64,000 nucleotides of DNA. Origin: Veillonella dispar. GTDB lineage: Bacteria; Bacillota; Negativicutes; Veillonellales; Veillonellaceae. Below are positions 1-9,214 of this stretch, piece by piece (the stretch's first letter is position 1; every line of letters begins with the position of its first letter). Location of the stretch: the NCBI RefSeq assembly GCF_900637515.1, contig NZ_LR134375.1, positions 703,952 through 767,951 on the forward strand. Direction: 5' to 3'. Made by a program: the position numbers and the translations under genes. Below the pieces are notes generated by a model. That model was not told the DNA's origin, searched no databases, and saw only the letters and a list, made by a program, of their open reading frames with translations.

Positions 1-1
1 C

Positions 2-1303
2 AAAGGGACTGTAAAAAATGTGTTAAACGGTATGCAAGCTGCCTTTATTGATATTGGGGGCTCTCAAAATGCGTATTTGAATCTTCAACAGGGAAAAGAA
101 CAGAAAATCTTGCCTCGCCTATCTGTAGGGCAACAAATTCTCGTACAAGTGGTAAAAGAGGAAATGCTTGGTAAAGGAGCTCGTGTTACGGCTGATGTGA
201 GCTTGGCAGGGCGCTTTATGGTACTGTTACCATATTCTGAAGGCATGCATATTTCTAAGAAGATTACTGATGAAGCAGTGCGTTCTAAATTACAAGAATT
301 AGCAGCACCTTATGTGCAGGAAGGCTGTGGATTTATTATTCGTACTGCGGCTGCTAAGGCTAGTGCCGATGAAATCGGTCGTGATATGGAATATCTATGG
401 CGCACATGGCAACATGTTTTAAAACGCTTTAAGGTGGCTAAGAGTGGAACAGATTTGTATAGTGATGCGGATTTTTGGTTCCGCCTTGTACGAGACTATG
501 CGCACCGCAATGTAGAGGAAATCATTGTTGATTCCGATATGGGTGAATCTCGATTACTGGATCTCTTAGGTCATGGCCCAACATCTCAACAAATTAAAGT
601 GACACGTCACCGTGGCAGCACACCTATCTTTAAAGCCAATCATATTGAACCACAATTAGAGGATCTTATCTCTCGTGATATCAATCTACCTTCCGGTGGT
701 TCTATCCGTATCGATCATACAGAAGCACTTACCGTATTTGATGTTAACTCTGCTCATTACACTGGAAAATCTAATAAGTTAGAAGATTTAGCTTTTACAG
801 TCAATAAAGAGGCGGCAAAAGAAATCTGTCGTCAACTGCGATTGCGTGATATTGGTGGTATTATCGTCGTCGATTTTATCGATATGAAGGATAAATCACA
901 TCAACAAGAGTTGCTACAACTATTGAGTGCACAAGCTAAGTTAGACAAGATGAAAACCGTCGTATGTGGTATTAGTTCCCTTGGCCTCGTTGAGATGACC
1001 CGGAAGCGTGCTCGTCAAGGTTTGCAAACCTTGATGTTTGATACATGCCCTCAATGTGGAGGCACTGGTTACATGTTGTCAGGTAGAACTGTATATATGC
1101 AGATCATTCGACGCATCCGTGAGTTATTTAAGTCTGGTCGAATTAAATCGAACCTGGAAATTGAAGTTCATCCAGAGGTAGCCGAATATTTAACAAAGGC
1201 TGTTCTTGAAGAATTAGGTGACTCTATAGGTCGTAAGATTTCTATTGTAGTGAATCCACAAATCAGCCGTGAAGGATATTCATTAATGGCTGTAGCAGAA
1301 TAA
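2..1303 (+). CDS. rng: Ribonuclease G/E family protein (5' end outside window)
   Basis: Endoribonuclease of the RNase E/G family, acting in rRNA maturation and mRNA decay. The reading frame is open from the first bases, and the first visible residues (KGTVKNVLNGMQAAFIDIG) are the S1-domain start typical of the family, so the N-terminus lies upstream of the window; the GTG at 20 is internal. Visible further on are the catalytic DNase I-like region with FDVNSAHYTGK and VVDFIDMKD (acidic metal-binding residues) and the Zn-link CPQCGGTG that holds the dimer together. There is no long C-terminal degradosome scaffold, so it is RNase G-like in size. It lies upstream of rplU, as in many Firmicutes. 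Confidence 0.93.
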   Translation, partial: KGTVKNVLNGMQAAFIDIGGSQNAYLNLQQGKEQKILPRLSVGQQILVQVVKEEMLGKGARVTADVSLAGRFMVLLPYSEGMHISKKITDEAVRSKLQELAAPYVQEGCGFIIRTAAAKASADEIGRDMEYLWRTWQHVLKRFKVAKSGTDLYSDADFWFRLVRDYAHRNVEEIIVDSDMGESRLLDLLGHGPTSQQIKVTRHRGSTPIFKANHIEPQLEDLISRDINLPSGGSIRIDHTEALTVFDVNSAHYTGKSNKLEDLAFTVNKEAAKEICRQLRLRDIGGIIVVDFIDMKDKSHQQELLQLLSAQAKLDKMKTVVCGISSLGLVEMTRKRARQGLQTLMFDTCPQCGGTGYMLSGRTVYMQIIRRIRELFKSGRIKSNLEIEVHPEVAEYLTKAVLEELGDSIGRKISIVVNPQISREGYSLMAVAE

Positions 1304-1330
1304 GTAAGTAGTTTATTATAGGTGAGTATA

Positions 1331-1906
1331 GTGTCTGTATTTGAAATTATATTAATTAGTGTTGGCCTAGCCATGGATGCCTTTGGTGTATCTATTGGTA
1401 AAGGTTTATCTATGCCGGTGGGTGAAAATGGACGAAAGGTGACATTAGCATTCTTATTCGGGTTATTCCAATTTCTCATGCCTGTTATTGGTTGGCTCAT
1501 TGGACGCCAGTTTATCGATGTCATATCTGAATGGGATCATTGGATTATCTTTGGACTTCTTGGCTATTTAGGTATTGCTATGATTCGTGAAGGTCTTAGT
1601 GATGACGATGATGAAGACGATGATAAACAGTTTTTAGGTGCTTGGGAAATGATTATGCTTTCCGTAGCAACTAGCCTTGATGCTATGGCGGTAGGTTTAA
1701 CCTTTGCCTTTTTACCTATTAATGTATGGGAAGCTTCCACTATGATTGGGGTCATTACCTTTGGTATTTCTCTCATTGGCGTTTACTTAGGTAAATTTAT
1801 GGGCCAGTTTGTAGGAAAATATGCAGACATATTAGGTGGGGGTGTATTAATCCTCATCGGTACAAAAATACTCTTACAACACCTCGGTATTATCGGAGAA
1901 GTTTAG
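1331..1906 (+). CDS. mntP: Putative manganese efflux pump MntP
   Basis: Small integral membrane exporter of the MntP (DUF204) family, which removes excess Mn2+ from the cytoplasm. The 191-residue protein has about six hydrophobic segments and the duplicated Asp-containing motifs of the family, MDAFGVS near the N-terminus and SLDAMAVG after the middle. The central cytoplasmic loop is very acidic (a DDDDEDDD run). I chose GTG 1331 because an AGGTGAG ribosome site lies 4 bases upstream; the in-frame GTG at 1322 falls inside that site. No Mn-sensing yybP-ykoY riboswitch is visible in the short gap after rng, so it is probably co-transcribed with rng. Confidence 0.88.
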   Translation: MSVFEIILISVGLAMDAFGVSIGKGLSMPVGENGRKVTLAFLFGLFQFLMPVIGWLIGRQFIDVISEWDHWIIFGLLGYLGIAMIREGLSDDDDEDDDKQFLGAWEMIMLSVATSLDAMAVGLTFAFLPINVWEASTMIGVITFGISLIGVYLGKFMGQFVGKYADILGGGVLILIGTKILLQHLGIIGEV

Positions 1907-1961
1907 AGGTTTGTATAGATATGAATGTATCGTAAACTGAGCTATTTATGGTGAAATTTGT

Positions 1962-1990
1962 TTGACATAGATAGGTAAATACGATATACT
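1962..1990 (+). promoter_or_regulatory. Sigma-A promoter of the rplU operon
   Basis: TTGACA (1962-1967) and TATACT (1985-1990) are separated by exactly 17 bases. This near-consensus promoter lies just upstream of the L21 leader and is the strongest housekeeping promoter seen in the window. Confidence 0.85.
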
Positions 1991-1996
1991 ATATCA

Positions 1997-2106
1997 GTAT
2001 TAGTTCGGTTTACTGAACTTTGCAATCCGCGTGAAGCAGGTTTAAACGCCCGACCGATGTTCGGGTCGGGATACCGAATTCAGCGAGTTCGATAACAAGG
2101 AGGTGT
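1997..2106 (+). ncRNA. L21 leader (ribosomal protein autoregulatory leader)
   Basis: The region of about 110 nt between the promoter and rplU contains a GC-rich hairpin (CCCGACC/GGTCGGG type, about 2049-2070) and ends at the AAGGAGG ribosome site. Position and layout match the Firmicute L21 leader class, which controls the rplU-prp-rpmA unit. It is assigned by context and structure; a covariance-model match was not tested. Confidence 0.7.
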
Positions 2107-2110
2107 TCTC

Positions 2111-2422
2111 ATGTACGCAATTATTAAAACTGGTGGTAAACAATATCGCGTTGCTGAAGGCGATATAATTACTATCGAAAAATTGGAAGCAGCTGCTAAC
2201 GAATCCGTTACATTCGAAGAAGTTTTGACTGTAGTGAATGACGGCGACGTTAAAGTTGGCGCTCCTCTTGTAAACGGTGCAAAAGTTACAGGTACAGTTC
2301 TTGAGCATGGTAAAGGTAAAAAAATCTTAGTATTCAAATACAAAGCTAAATCCAACTACCGTCGTCGTCAAGGCCATCGTCAACCGTTCACAAAAGTTCG
2401 TATTGAATCTATCCAAGCTTAA
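2111..2422 (+). CDS. rplU: 50S ribosomal protein L21
   Basis: Component of the large ribosomal subunit. The 103 residues begin with [14 protein letters not shown] and end with the basic [13 protein letters not shown] segment, both hallmarks of bL21, and the length is normal. The ATG at 2111 follows AAGGAGGTG at good spacing. It is the first gene of rplU-prp-rpmA, with 2 bases to the next gene, and is probably controlled by the leader just upstream. Confidence 0.98.
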   Translation: MYAIIKTGGKQYRVAEGDIITIEKLEAAANESVTFEEVLTVVNDGDVKVGAPLVNGAKVTGTVLEHGKGKKILVFKYKAKSNYRRRQGHRQPFTKVRIESIQA

Positions 2423-2424
2423 TT

Positions 2425-2739
2425 ATGGTTTCCATTGGAATCCAGCGGAATAGTGATGGTCAAGTAATTGGTTGTCACATGTCCGGTCATGCAGGATATG
2501 ATGATCATGGCTTCGATATCGTATGTGCTGCAGTGTCTGTCTTATCGGCAACGGCAATGTTAGGACTTACCCAAATTGCTCAGCAAGAAGGGGAATATAC
2601 GAATAGCGAAGGTCAATGTGATATGGTTCTCTCTGGTACGATTAACCAGAGTGGACAGGATATTCTGGGGACTATGATCCTTGGTTTAAAGGAAATTAGC
2701 CGTCAATATCCAGAGTTTGTCCAAATACACGAAATATAG
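2425..2739 (+). CDS. prp: Ribosomal-processing cysteine protease Prp
   Basis: Cysteine protease (YsxB/Prp family) that removes the N-terminal extension of ribosomal protein L27. The 104-residue protein shows the catalytic pair in the expected order: His22 in GHAGY and Cys34 in DIVCAAVS. It lies between rplU and rpmA with almost no spacing, the conserved position in Firmicutes. The downstream L27 carries a matching cleavable leader, which supports the assignment independently. Confidence 0.93.
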   Translation: MVSIGIQRNSDGQVIGCHMSGHAGYDDHGFDIVCAAVSVLSATAMLGLTQIAQQEGEYTNSEGQCDMVLSGTINQSGQDILGTMILGLKEISRQYPEFVQIHEI

Positions 2740-2751
2740 GAGGTGAACTTA

Positions 2752-3036
2752 ATGTTTACTTTTGATTTGCAATTGTTCGCACATAAAAAAGGTGTGTCCA
2801 GTACTCGTAACGGTCGTGACAGTGAATCTAAACGTCTTGGTGTTAAATGCCATGATGGTTCCATCGTAAAGAGCGGTAACATCATCGTTCGTCAACGTGG
2901 TACTCACTTCCACCCTGGTACTAACGTAGGTATCGGTAAAGATGATACTTTATTCGCACTTGTGCCTGGTAAAGTAGCATTTGAACGTGCTGGTCGTTAT
3001 AACCGTAAAGTTAGCGTATACCCTGTAGAAGCTTAA
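2752..3036 (+). CDS. rpmA: 50S ribosomal protein L27 with cleavable N-terminal extension
   Basis: Large-subunit protein bL27, whose mature N-terminus reaches the peptidyl-transferase centre. The ATG at 2752 is chosen because AGGAGGTGA lies 5-8 bases upstream; the GTG at 2743 is part of that site. The product starts [14 protein letters not shown]. The first ten residues form the Prp-cleaved extension seen in Firmicutes, and mature L27 starts at HKKG. Total length is 94 residues. It is followed by a strong terminator. Confidence 0.97.
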   Translation: MFTFDLQLFAHKKGVSSTRNGRDSESKRLGVKCHDGSIVKSGNIIVRQRGTHFHPGTNVGIGKDDTLFALVPGKVAFERAGRYNRKVSVYPVEA

Positions 3037-3052
3037 TTTTACAAAGACTATT

Positions 3053-3089
3053 AATCCCTAGTGGTTTTCCACTAGGGATTTTTTGTTTT
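3053..3089 (+). terminator. Rho-independent terminator of rplU-prp-rpmA
   Basis: A perfect 12-bp stem (AATCCCTAGTGG / CCACTAGGGATT) with a TTTT loop, followed by TTTTGTTTT. Confidence 0.95.
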
Positions 3090-3180
3090 AACTGACGCAT
3101 ATAATTAAATTAATATTCTATATACATTTTAATCATATTCGATATAGATAATCGATATAAATTAGAAATTCCCATACTAT

Positions 3181-3219
3181 AAAGGTTGCTTCCTCTTATG
3201 AGGGAGTAACCTTTTATTA
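3181..3219 (+). terminator. Second hairpin in the rpmA-hydG gap, terminator-like
   Basis: A 15-bp stem with two G-U pairs (3181-3195 with 3200-3214), a short TTAT loop and a weak T-rich tail. It lies about 90 bases after the rpmA terminator and about 40 bases before the hydG promoter candidate. It may be a back-up terminator or the end of an unrecognised short transcript. Nothing else is seen in this roughly 330-base gap apart from the hydG promoter candidate. Confidence 0.55.
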
Positions 3220-3256
3220 TTGTGTGTCAAATTCCTATGTTTTTTAGTAGGAATAG

Positions 3257-3265
3257 TGGTATACT
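3257..3265 (+). promoter_or_regulatory. Extended -10 promoter candidate for hydG
   Basis: TGGTATACT contains TATACT preceded by TG at the extended -10 position. No convincing -35 is present. It lies about 100 bases upstream of the hydG start. Confidence 0.5.
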
Positions 3266-3365
3266 ATGTACAGTATCAGTGAAATACCAGAAGACTGGTT
3301 GTCATATACTTTCATATACCTAAAGAGGGGTGGCGTTGCCACTAGAAAGATTTGAGGTAAGTACT

Positions 3366-4784
3366 ATGTATGATGTAAAATCTCCAAAGGCGGAGGAATT
3401 TATTTCCCATCAGGAAATCCTTGACACCCTTGCCTATGCAGAGGAAAACAAGGAAAATCGGGAGTTGTTAGATGCTATTTTAGCAAAAGCTGCTACATTT
3501 AAGGGGTTAAACCACAGAGAAGCAGCTGTTCTATTAGAATGTCCGTTACCTGAATATAAGGAAAAGCTTTATGCGTTAGCTAAAGAAATCAAGAAAGCTA
3601 TTTATGGCGATCGTATCGTTCTATTTGCACCATTATATTTGTCTAACTATTGCATTAATGGTTGTGTATACTGTCCGTACCATTCTAAAAATCGCGATAT
3701 TAAACGTAAAAAGTTGACTCAAAACCAAATTAGAGAAGAGGTTATTGCCTTAGAAGCAATGGGGCATAAGCGCATTGTTATTGAGTCTGGTGAAGATCCT
3801 CTTAATAACCCTCTTGAATATATTTTGGAATCTATTAAGACTATTTACGGTATTAAAAACAAAAATGGCGAAATTCGCCGTGTAAACGTAAATATTGCAG
3901 CTTGTTCCGTTGAGGATTACAAGAAATTACATGAAGCTGGTATTGGTACATATACATTATTCCAAGAAACATACAATAAAGAAAACTACGAAGCACTTCA
4001 TCCAACAGGCCCTAAGAGCGACTACGCCTACCATACAGAGGCGATGGACCGCGCTATGCAAGGTGGTATTGATGATGTAGGCATCGGTGTTTTATATGGT
4101 TTAGAACACTATAAATACGATTTTGTAGGCTTATTAATGCATGCTGAACACTTAGAGGCTGTATTTGGCGTAGGTCCACATACAATTTCTGTACCTCGTA
4201 TTTGTCCAGCTGATGATATCGATGTAGATGATTTCAGTAATGCTGTACCTGACGATATCTTTGAGAAAATCGTTGCTCTTATTCGCGTATCCACACCGTA
4301 TACAGGTATGATTATGTCTACCCGTGAAAGCCAATCTATGCGTGAACGTGGCTTGGCATTAGGTATCTCCCAAATTAGTGGTGGCTCTCGTACTAGTGTA
4401 GGTGGCTACAAAGAAGAAGAAAAACCAGAAGATAATTCTGCTCAATTTGATCGCAGTGATACACGTACATTAGATGAAATTGTAGATTGGTTACTAGACC
4501 TTGGCTATGTACCAAGTTTCTGTACTGCATGCTACCGTGCAGGTAGAACAGGGGATAGATTCATGGCCCTTGCTAAATCCGGTCAAATCCACAATTGTTG
4601 CCAACCAAATGCATTGATGACATTAAACGAATACATCATGGATTATGGTGATGAAAAAACTAAAGCTCATGGCGCTAAAGTTATTGAAGAACAGTTAGAA
4701 AATATCAAAAATGACTTAGTTAAAGATAAAGCGAAAGCTTATATTGCACAGATGAAAGACGGCGAACGAGACTTCCGGTTCTAA
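3366..4784 (+). CDS. hydG: [FeFe]-hydrogenase maturase HydG (radical-SAM tyrosine lyase)
   Basis: HydG cleaves tyrosine to p-cresol and delivers the CO and CN ligands of the [FeFe]-hydrogenase H-cluster. Of 472 residues, the radical-SAM CX3CX2C motif is at Cys96, Cys100 and Cys103 (NYCINGCVYC). The C-terminal auxiliary cluster CX2CX22C is at Cys386, Cys389 and Cys412; it separates HydG from ThiH, which lacks it. ATG 3366 has a GAGG site 8 bases upstream; the in-frame GTG at 3330 has none at workable spacing. The gene stands alone with its own terminator; hydE, hydF and the hydrogenase itself are not in the window. Confidence 0.94.
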   Translation: MYDVKSPKAEEFISHQEILDTLAYAEENKENRELLDAILAKAATFKGLNHREAAVLLECPLPEYKEKLYALAKEIKKAIYGDRIVLFAPLYLSNYCINGCVYCPYHSKNRDIKRKKLTQNQIREEVIALEAMGHKRIVIESGEDPLNNPLEYILESIKTIYGIKNKNGEIRRVNVNIAACSVEDYKKLHEAGIGTYTLFQETYNKENYEALHPTGPKSDYAYHTEAMDRAMQGGIDDVGIGVLYGLEHYKYDFVGLLMHAEHLEAVFGVGPHTISVPRICPADDIDVDDFSNAVPDDIFEKIVALIRVSTPYTGMIMSTRESQSMRERGLALGISQISGGSRTSVGGYKEEEKPEDNSAQFDRSDTRTLDEIVDWLLDLGYVPSFCTACYRAGRTGDRFMALAKSGQIHNCCQPNALMTLNEYIMDYGDEKTKAHGAKVIEEQLENIKNDLVKDKAKAYIAQMKDGERDFRF

Positions 4785-4799
4785 GTAATTCACTGATCT

Positions 4800-4836
4800 A
4801 GAACCTCCTATTGATAATGGGAGGTTCTTTTTTGTT
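4800..4836 (+). terminator. Terminator after hydG
   Basis: A stem AGAACCTCC(T) / (G)GGAGGTTCT with a short loop, followed by a run of T residues. Confidence 0.93.
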
Positions 4837-4979
4837 GAGAAAAAGACAAGGTTTAAATGAGAATAAAATATATAAAATGGTTTATTTTATTCACTTTTTG
4901 ATGTATAATAAATAAAAATGATAATGATAATACGTTGAATTATTATAATAATATTGATTATAAACTACTGAGGGATATG

Positions 4980-6962
4980 ATGATTAAGAAAAAACGTTGG
5001 CGCATTTCTACAAGCGACAAAGAACAAGAAAATATCTTAATCCGTGAACTTGGTGTAAATCCTATTGTGGCAAAATTAATGGTAAATCGCCACATAGATG
5101 TTGACGAAGGGCGGAAGTTTTTACAAGGCTCTTTGTCAGATTTGTTAGATCCATTCGCATTAAAAGATATGGATGTGGCTGTTTCGCTAGTTCAGGAGAC
5201 AATTGAAAATCATAAACCAATCGTTATTTATGGTGATTATGATGTAGATGGTATTACTGCAACATCTGTTTTATATCGCTTTTTAAAGAAACTAGGTGCT
5301 GATGTTACCTATTACATACCAGAGCGTCAAAGCGAAGGGTATGGCCTCAATTTTGAGGCTTTAGAGCACCTTATAGAGCAGGGAACATCTCTAGTTATTA
5401 CTGTAGACTGCGGTATCAGTTCTTACGATATTGTAGAGGCTGTACGTGACCGTATTGATATGATTATTACGGATCATCATACGGCACCAGATTTGATTCC
5501 ACGAGCAAAGGCTGTTATTAACCACAAGCAGAAGGATTGTCCTTATAAGGATAAAAACTTGTCCGGCGTTGGGGTTGCTTTTAAATTATGCCAAGCTTTA
5601 TGGCTCACAAAATATGGTGAATGGTATTTAGATGATTTAGATATTGTCGCACTAGGTACTGTGGCAGACGTAGTACCGTTAGTAGGTGAGAACCGCATCA
5701 TTGTAAAAGCAGGCCTAGAGAAGATGAATAGTCATCCTAATTTGGGCATTAAAAAGCTTATCGATGTGGCGGGTCTCCATGATCGAACTATAACATCTGG
5801 ACATATCGGTTTTACTTTGGCACCTCGCCTTAATGCAGCAGGTCGCGTAACTCATGCAACACGTGCTGTTGAGTTACTTGTTACCGATGATGCTGATATG
5901 GCTGAAGCGATTGCTGAAGAATTAAACGAAACAAATCGTGAGCGTCAAGAACTAGAGTGGAATATTCACGAACTAGCTCGTATTGATGTGGCTAACCAAG
6001 GCCATAAGGCTGACTATGTAACCGTTGTGGCCGGTGAAGAGTGGCATCCTGGCGTTATCGGTATTGTAGCATCTCGCTTGGTTGAGGAGTTTTATAAGCC
6101 AACCTTGGTTATTAGTATCCACGATGGCGTTGGCAAAGGCTCCTGCCGTAGTATCGATGGTTTTAATATCTACGATGCACTGAAGTCTTGTGAAGATGTT
6201 TTGCTTCAATTCGGTGGCCATGCTGCAGCAGCAGGCTTTAGTATTGATGCAAATCGTATAGATGAATTACGGGACCGTTTAACTGCGTATTGTAAGGAGC
6301 ATGTAACACCGGAGGAATACATTCCTGTTGTTGCTATTGATGCGGAACTACCCGTTGATGATATCGATGTAGATATTATTGACCGCGTATCAGCGCTTGA
6401 GCCATATGGCATGGCTAACAGTACGCCTGTCTTTGCCGTTATGGAAGCAACCGTACAAGACATTATGCTTATGGGGCAATTAAAAAATCACTGCAAGGTG
6501 ATTTTAGAAACCTCTAGTGGTACCTTAGATGCCATTGCTTGGAATCGGCCTGATTTGTTTAAAACAATATTTGTGGGAACTGTGGTGAAAGTAGCATTTT
6601 CATTGCAAAAGAATGAATGGCAAGGGATGGTCTCTCCACAGCTTATGATCCAAGCTATTGAACCGCTGACTGAAGAGCCGATTACACTTTCCGCGGAAGG
6701 GCTTAGAGCAATGTATGTCATAGTCAAACAAGCTATGCGTGGTCGTAGTCAATCGGTTTATAATGTGGAGCAAGAAATTTTGCGCCGTAAGCCGGCAGAT
6801 CAAAATAATCGTAGTGCCCTTACATCCTTAGATGTTTTTAAGGAGTTGGGCATCATAGAAGAATATACAAGTGATGATGGTCAATTAATGCTAAGATGGA
6901 ATGCCGTTGAAGGAAAATTAGATCTTGTCACATCCGTAACATTTCTTACCTATAGTGTATAG
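4980..6962 (+). CDS. recJ: Single-stranded-DNA-specific exonuclease RecJ
   Basis: A 5'-3' ssDNA exonuclease used in recombination and mismatch/base-excision repair. The DHH-family motifs appear in order: YGDYDVDG (metal-binding Asp residues), ITVDCG, TDHHTAP (the DHH motif), HPGVIGI and the DHHA1 motif GGHAAAAG, followed by a C-terminal OB-like domain. The protein is about 660 residues. GAGGG at 4970-4974 sits 5 bases before ATG 4980; ATG 4977 is also possible. The in-frame TTG at 4935 would add a poorly supported Asn/Tyr-rich stretch and is rejected. The next gene starts 11 bases later, suggesting an operon with the (p)ppGpp enzyme. Confidence 0.95.
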   Translation: MIKKKRWRISTSDKEQENILIRELGVNPIVAKLMVNRHIDVDEGRKFLQGSLSDLLDPFALKDMDVAVSLVQETIENHKPIVIYGDYDVDGITATSVLYRFLKKLGADVTYYIPERQSEGYGLNFEALEHLIEQGTSLVITVDCGISSYDIVEAVRDRIDMIITDHHTAPDLIPRAKAVINHKQKDCPYKDKNLSGVGVAFKLCQALWLTKYGEWYLDDLDIVALGTVADVVPLVGENRIIVKAGLEKMNSHPNLGIKKLIDVAGLHDRTITSGHIGFTLAPRLNAAGRVTHATRAVELLVTDDADMAEAIAEELNETNRERQELEWNIHELARIDVANQGHKADYVTVVAGEEWHPGVIGIVASRLVEEFYKPTLVISIHDGVGKGSCRSIDGFNIYDALKSCEDVLLQFGGHAAAAGFSIDANRIDELRDRLTAYCKEHVTPEEYIPVVAIDAELPVDDIDVDIIDRVSALEPYGMANSTPVFAVMEATVQDIMLMGQLKNHCKVILETSSGTLDAIAWNRPDLFKTIFVGTVVKVAFSLQKNEWQGMVSPQLMIQAIEPLTEEPITLSAEGLRAMYVIVKQAMRGRSQSVYNVEQEILRRKPADQNNRSALTSLDVFKELGIIEEYTSDDGQLMLRWNAVEGKLDLVTSVTFLTYSV

Positions 6963-6973
6963 GAGGTGACACC

Positions 6974-9214
6974 ATGACAACTGTAAATGAAGAAGGCAAA
7001 GCTTTGGTAGAACAAGGTACATTTAACAAAGAAAAAGCTTTAGCTGAATTCATGGAATATATCCATACCTATTTAACAGATGATGAGTGTAACCAAGTAT
7101 TGAAGGCTTTTGAACTTGCTGATAAGGCTCATGAAGGTCAATTGAGAGCTTCTGGTGAGCCATATATCATGCACCCACTAGCAGTAGCTGAAATTTTGGC
7201 ACACTTACAAATCGACCATATTACGCTTATGGCTGCGCTTATGCATGATGTGGTTGAAGATACATCGTATTCGAAGGAAGACTTGGAGAAAATGTTTGGC
7301 TCTGAGGTGGCTTTCCTCGTTGATGGTGTAACGAAATTAAACCAGTTCCAATATGAAACAAAAGAAGATCGCCAAATGGAAAATTATCGGAAGATGATTT
7401 TAGCTATGGCGAAGGATGTGCGCGTCGTTGTTATTAAATTAGCTGACCGCTTACATAATATGCGTACCTTAAAGCATATGCGTAGCGACAAACAAAAGCG
7501 TATTGCAAAGGAAACATTAGAAATCTTTGCCCCTTTAGCACATCGCCTTGGTATCTTTAATGTGAAATGGGAACTAGAAGATTTATCATTCCGCTATTTA
7601 GAGCCGGAAAAATATTATGATCTTGTAGATCAAATGAAACAAAAACGCCAAGCTCGTGAGGACATTGTAAATGATACAATGAGCCAACTTACAAAAGCGT
7701 TAGGGGAAGCTCATATTAAGGCGGATATTAAAGGTCGTCCAAAACACTTCTACAGCATTTACAAGAAGATGAAAAAGGACAATCGTGATTTATCTCAAAT
7801 TTACGACTTGCTTGCTGTTCGCGTTATTGTTGATACAATTCCAGATTGCTATGCCGTTCTAGGTATTGCACATAGCTTGTGGAAACCATTGCCGTATCGT
7901 TTCAAGGATTATATTTCTATGCCGAAATCTAATATGTATCAATCCTTGCATACAACGGTTATCGGTACCATGGGGCAACCTGTAGAAATCCAAATTCGTA
8001 CCTGGGAAATGCACCGTGTATCTGAGTATGGTGTTGCTGCTCACTGGCGCTATAAAGAAGGCAATAAAAATGGCGATAAGGATTTCGACCAAAAGGTTGC
8101 CTGGTTACGCCAAGTCCTTGAATGGCAAGATACAAGTAATCCAACAGAACTGGTTAATGCGTTAAAATTAGACGTTTTCTCTGGTGAGGTATTTGTATTC
8201 ACACCAAAGGGCGATGTTGTTAAATTGCCAATTGGTTCGGTTCCGCTCGATTTTGCGTACCGTGTTCATACCGATGTAGGTCATCGCTGTGTAGGGGCTA
8301 AGGTAAACGGTAAAATTGTACCGCTAGATTACACCTTACAAAATGGCGATATTGTAGATATCATTACATCTAAAACAGGTCGTCCAAGTCTTGATTGGCT
8401 CAATATAGTAGGCTCTTCTGAAAGTAAGAGCAAAATTCGCAACTGGTTCAAGCGTGAAAATAAAGCTGAAAATATAGAAAAAGGCCTAGAGGCGCTTGAA
8501 AAAGAAGCGAAACGATTAAACTATAGTTGGAAAGAATTGATCGGTGATAATCGTCTCCAACAAGTTACAAAACAGCTGAAAGCAGGTACTGAAGAGGAAA
8601 TGTTTGCCGCTTGTGGCTATGGCGGCATTCCTGTCAGCACTGTTCTCTTGCGGTTAATTGAACTCTATAAAAAATCTAAAGAAGCAGAAGAGTCTAAGCA
8701 CAGCACTGAACAAATCATTGAGAAGTTAATAGCTCAAGGGCCAAAAACGACCAAGAATGGTACGGGCGTTCTCGTAAAAGGGGAAGCTGGTGTTATGGTA
8801 CGTATGGCGAAATGCTGTAGCCCAGTTCCTGGTGATGATATCATCGGTTACATCACGCGTGGTCGTGGTGTATCCATCCATCGCTCCGATTGTACGAGCC
8901 TAGGCCATACGCCAGAAGATTTAGAACGTATGATTGAAGTCTCTTGGGATGGTTCCTCTGGTGAATCCTTCCATGTAGGTATCGATATTCAAGCATACGA
9001 TCGAAATGGTCTGTTGATGGAGGTTATGGCGGTACTTTCAGAGTTAAAAATCACCATTACAAACATCAATGCTAAGGTTCAAGAAGATACTAAAACTGTA
9101 AGTATCAATGTAGTTGTCGATATCCGTGATATTTCACAACTTGATTTTGTTATGACTAAGTTGCGCCGTATTCGTGAAGTATATACAGTACAGCGTAGTA
9201 AAGGAGGGGCTTAA
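6974..9214 (+). CDS. rel: Bifunctional (p)ppGpp synthetase/hydrolase (RSH, Rel)
   Basis: Makes and degrades the stringent-response alarmone (p)ppGpp. Of 746 residues, the HD hydrolase domain shows His53, His67 and the His91-Asp92 pair (MHDVVED). The synthetase domain begins at GRPKHFYSIYKK (about residue 254). The RFKD motif at 309-312 is the RXKD type of bifunctional Rel enzymes, not the EXDD of monofunctional RelA. TGS (about 402-465) and C-terminal ACT (about 660-746) regulatory domains follow, with a conserved AKCCSPVPGD zinc-finger region between. AGGAGGTGA precedes the ATG. The stop overlaps the next start by one base, so the two are translationally coupled. Confidence 0.97.
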   Translation: MTTVNEEGKALVEQGTFNKEKALAEFMEYIHTYLTDDECNQVLKAFELADKAHEGQLRASGEPYIMHPLAVAEILAHLQIDHITLMAALMHDVVEDTSYSKEDLEKMFGSEVAFLVDGVTKLNQFQYETKEDRQMENYRKMILAMAKDVRVVVIKLADRLHNMRTLKHMRSDKQKRIAKETLEIFAPLAHRLGIFNVKWELEDLSFRYLEPEKYYDLVDQMKQKRQAREDIVNDTMSQLTKALGEAHIKADIKGRPKHFYSIYKKMKKDNRDLSQIYDLLAVRVIVDTIPDCYAVLGIAHSLWKPLPYRFKDYISMPKSNMYQSLHTTVIGTMGQPVEIQIRTWEMHRVSEYGVAAHWRYKEGNKNGDKDFDQKVAWLRQVLEWQDTSNPTELVNALKLDVFSGEVFVFTPKGDVVKLPIGSVPLDFAYRVHTDVGHRCVGAKVNGKIVPLDYTLQNGDIVDIITSKTGRPSLDWLNIVGSSESKSKIRNWFKRENKAENIEKGLEALEKEAKRLNYSWKELIGDNRLQQVTKQLKAGTEEEMFAACGYGGIPVSTVLLRLIELYKKSKEAEESKHSTEQIIEKLIAQGPKTTKNGTGVLVKGEAGVMVRMAKCCSPVPGDDIIGYITRGRGVSIHRSDCTSLGHTPEDLERMIEVSWDGSSGESFHVGIDIQAYDRNGLLMEVMAVLSELKITITNINAKVQEDTKTVSINVVVDIRDISQLDFVMTKLRRIREVYTVQRSKGGA

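Noticed and set aside
4916-4934. ATGATAATGATAATA upstream of recJ as a Fur box
   Set aside because: Only direct repeats of GATAAT; the inverted half needed for a Fur site is missing, and recJ is not an expected iron-regulated gene.
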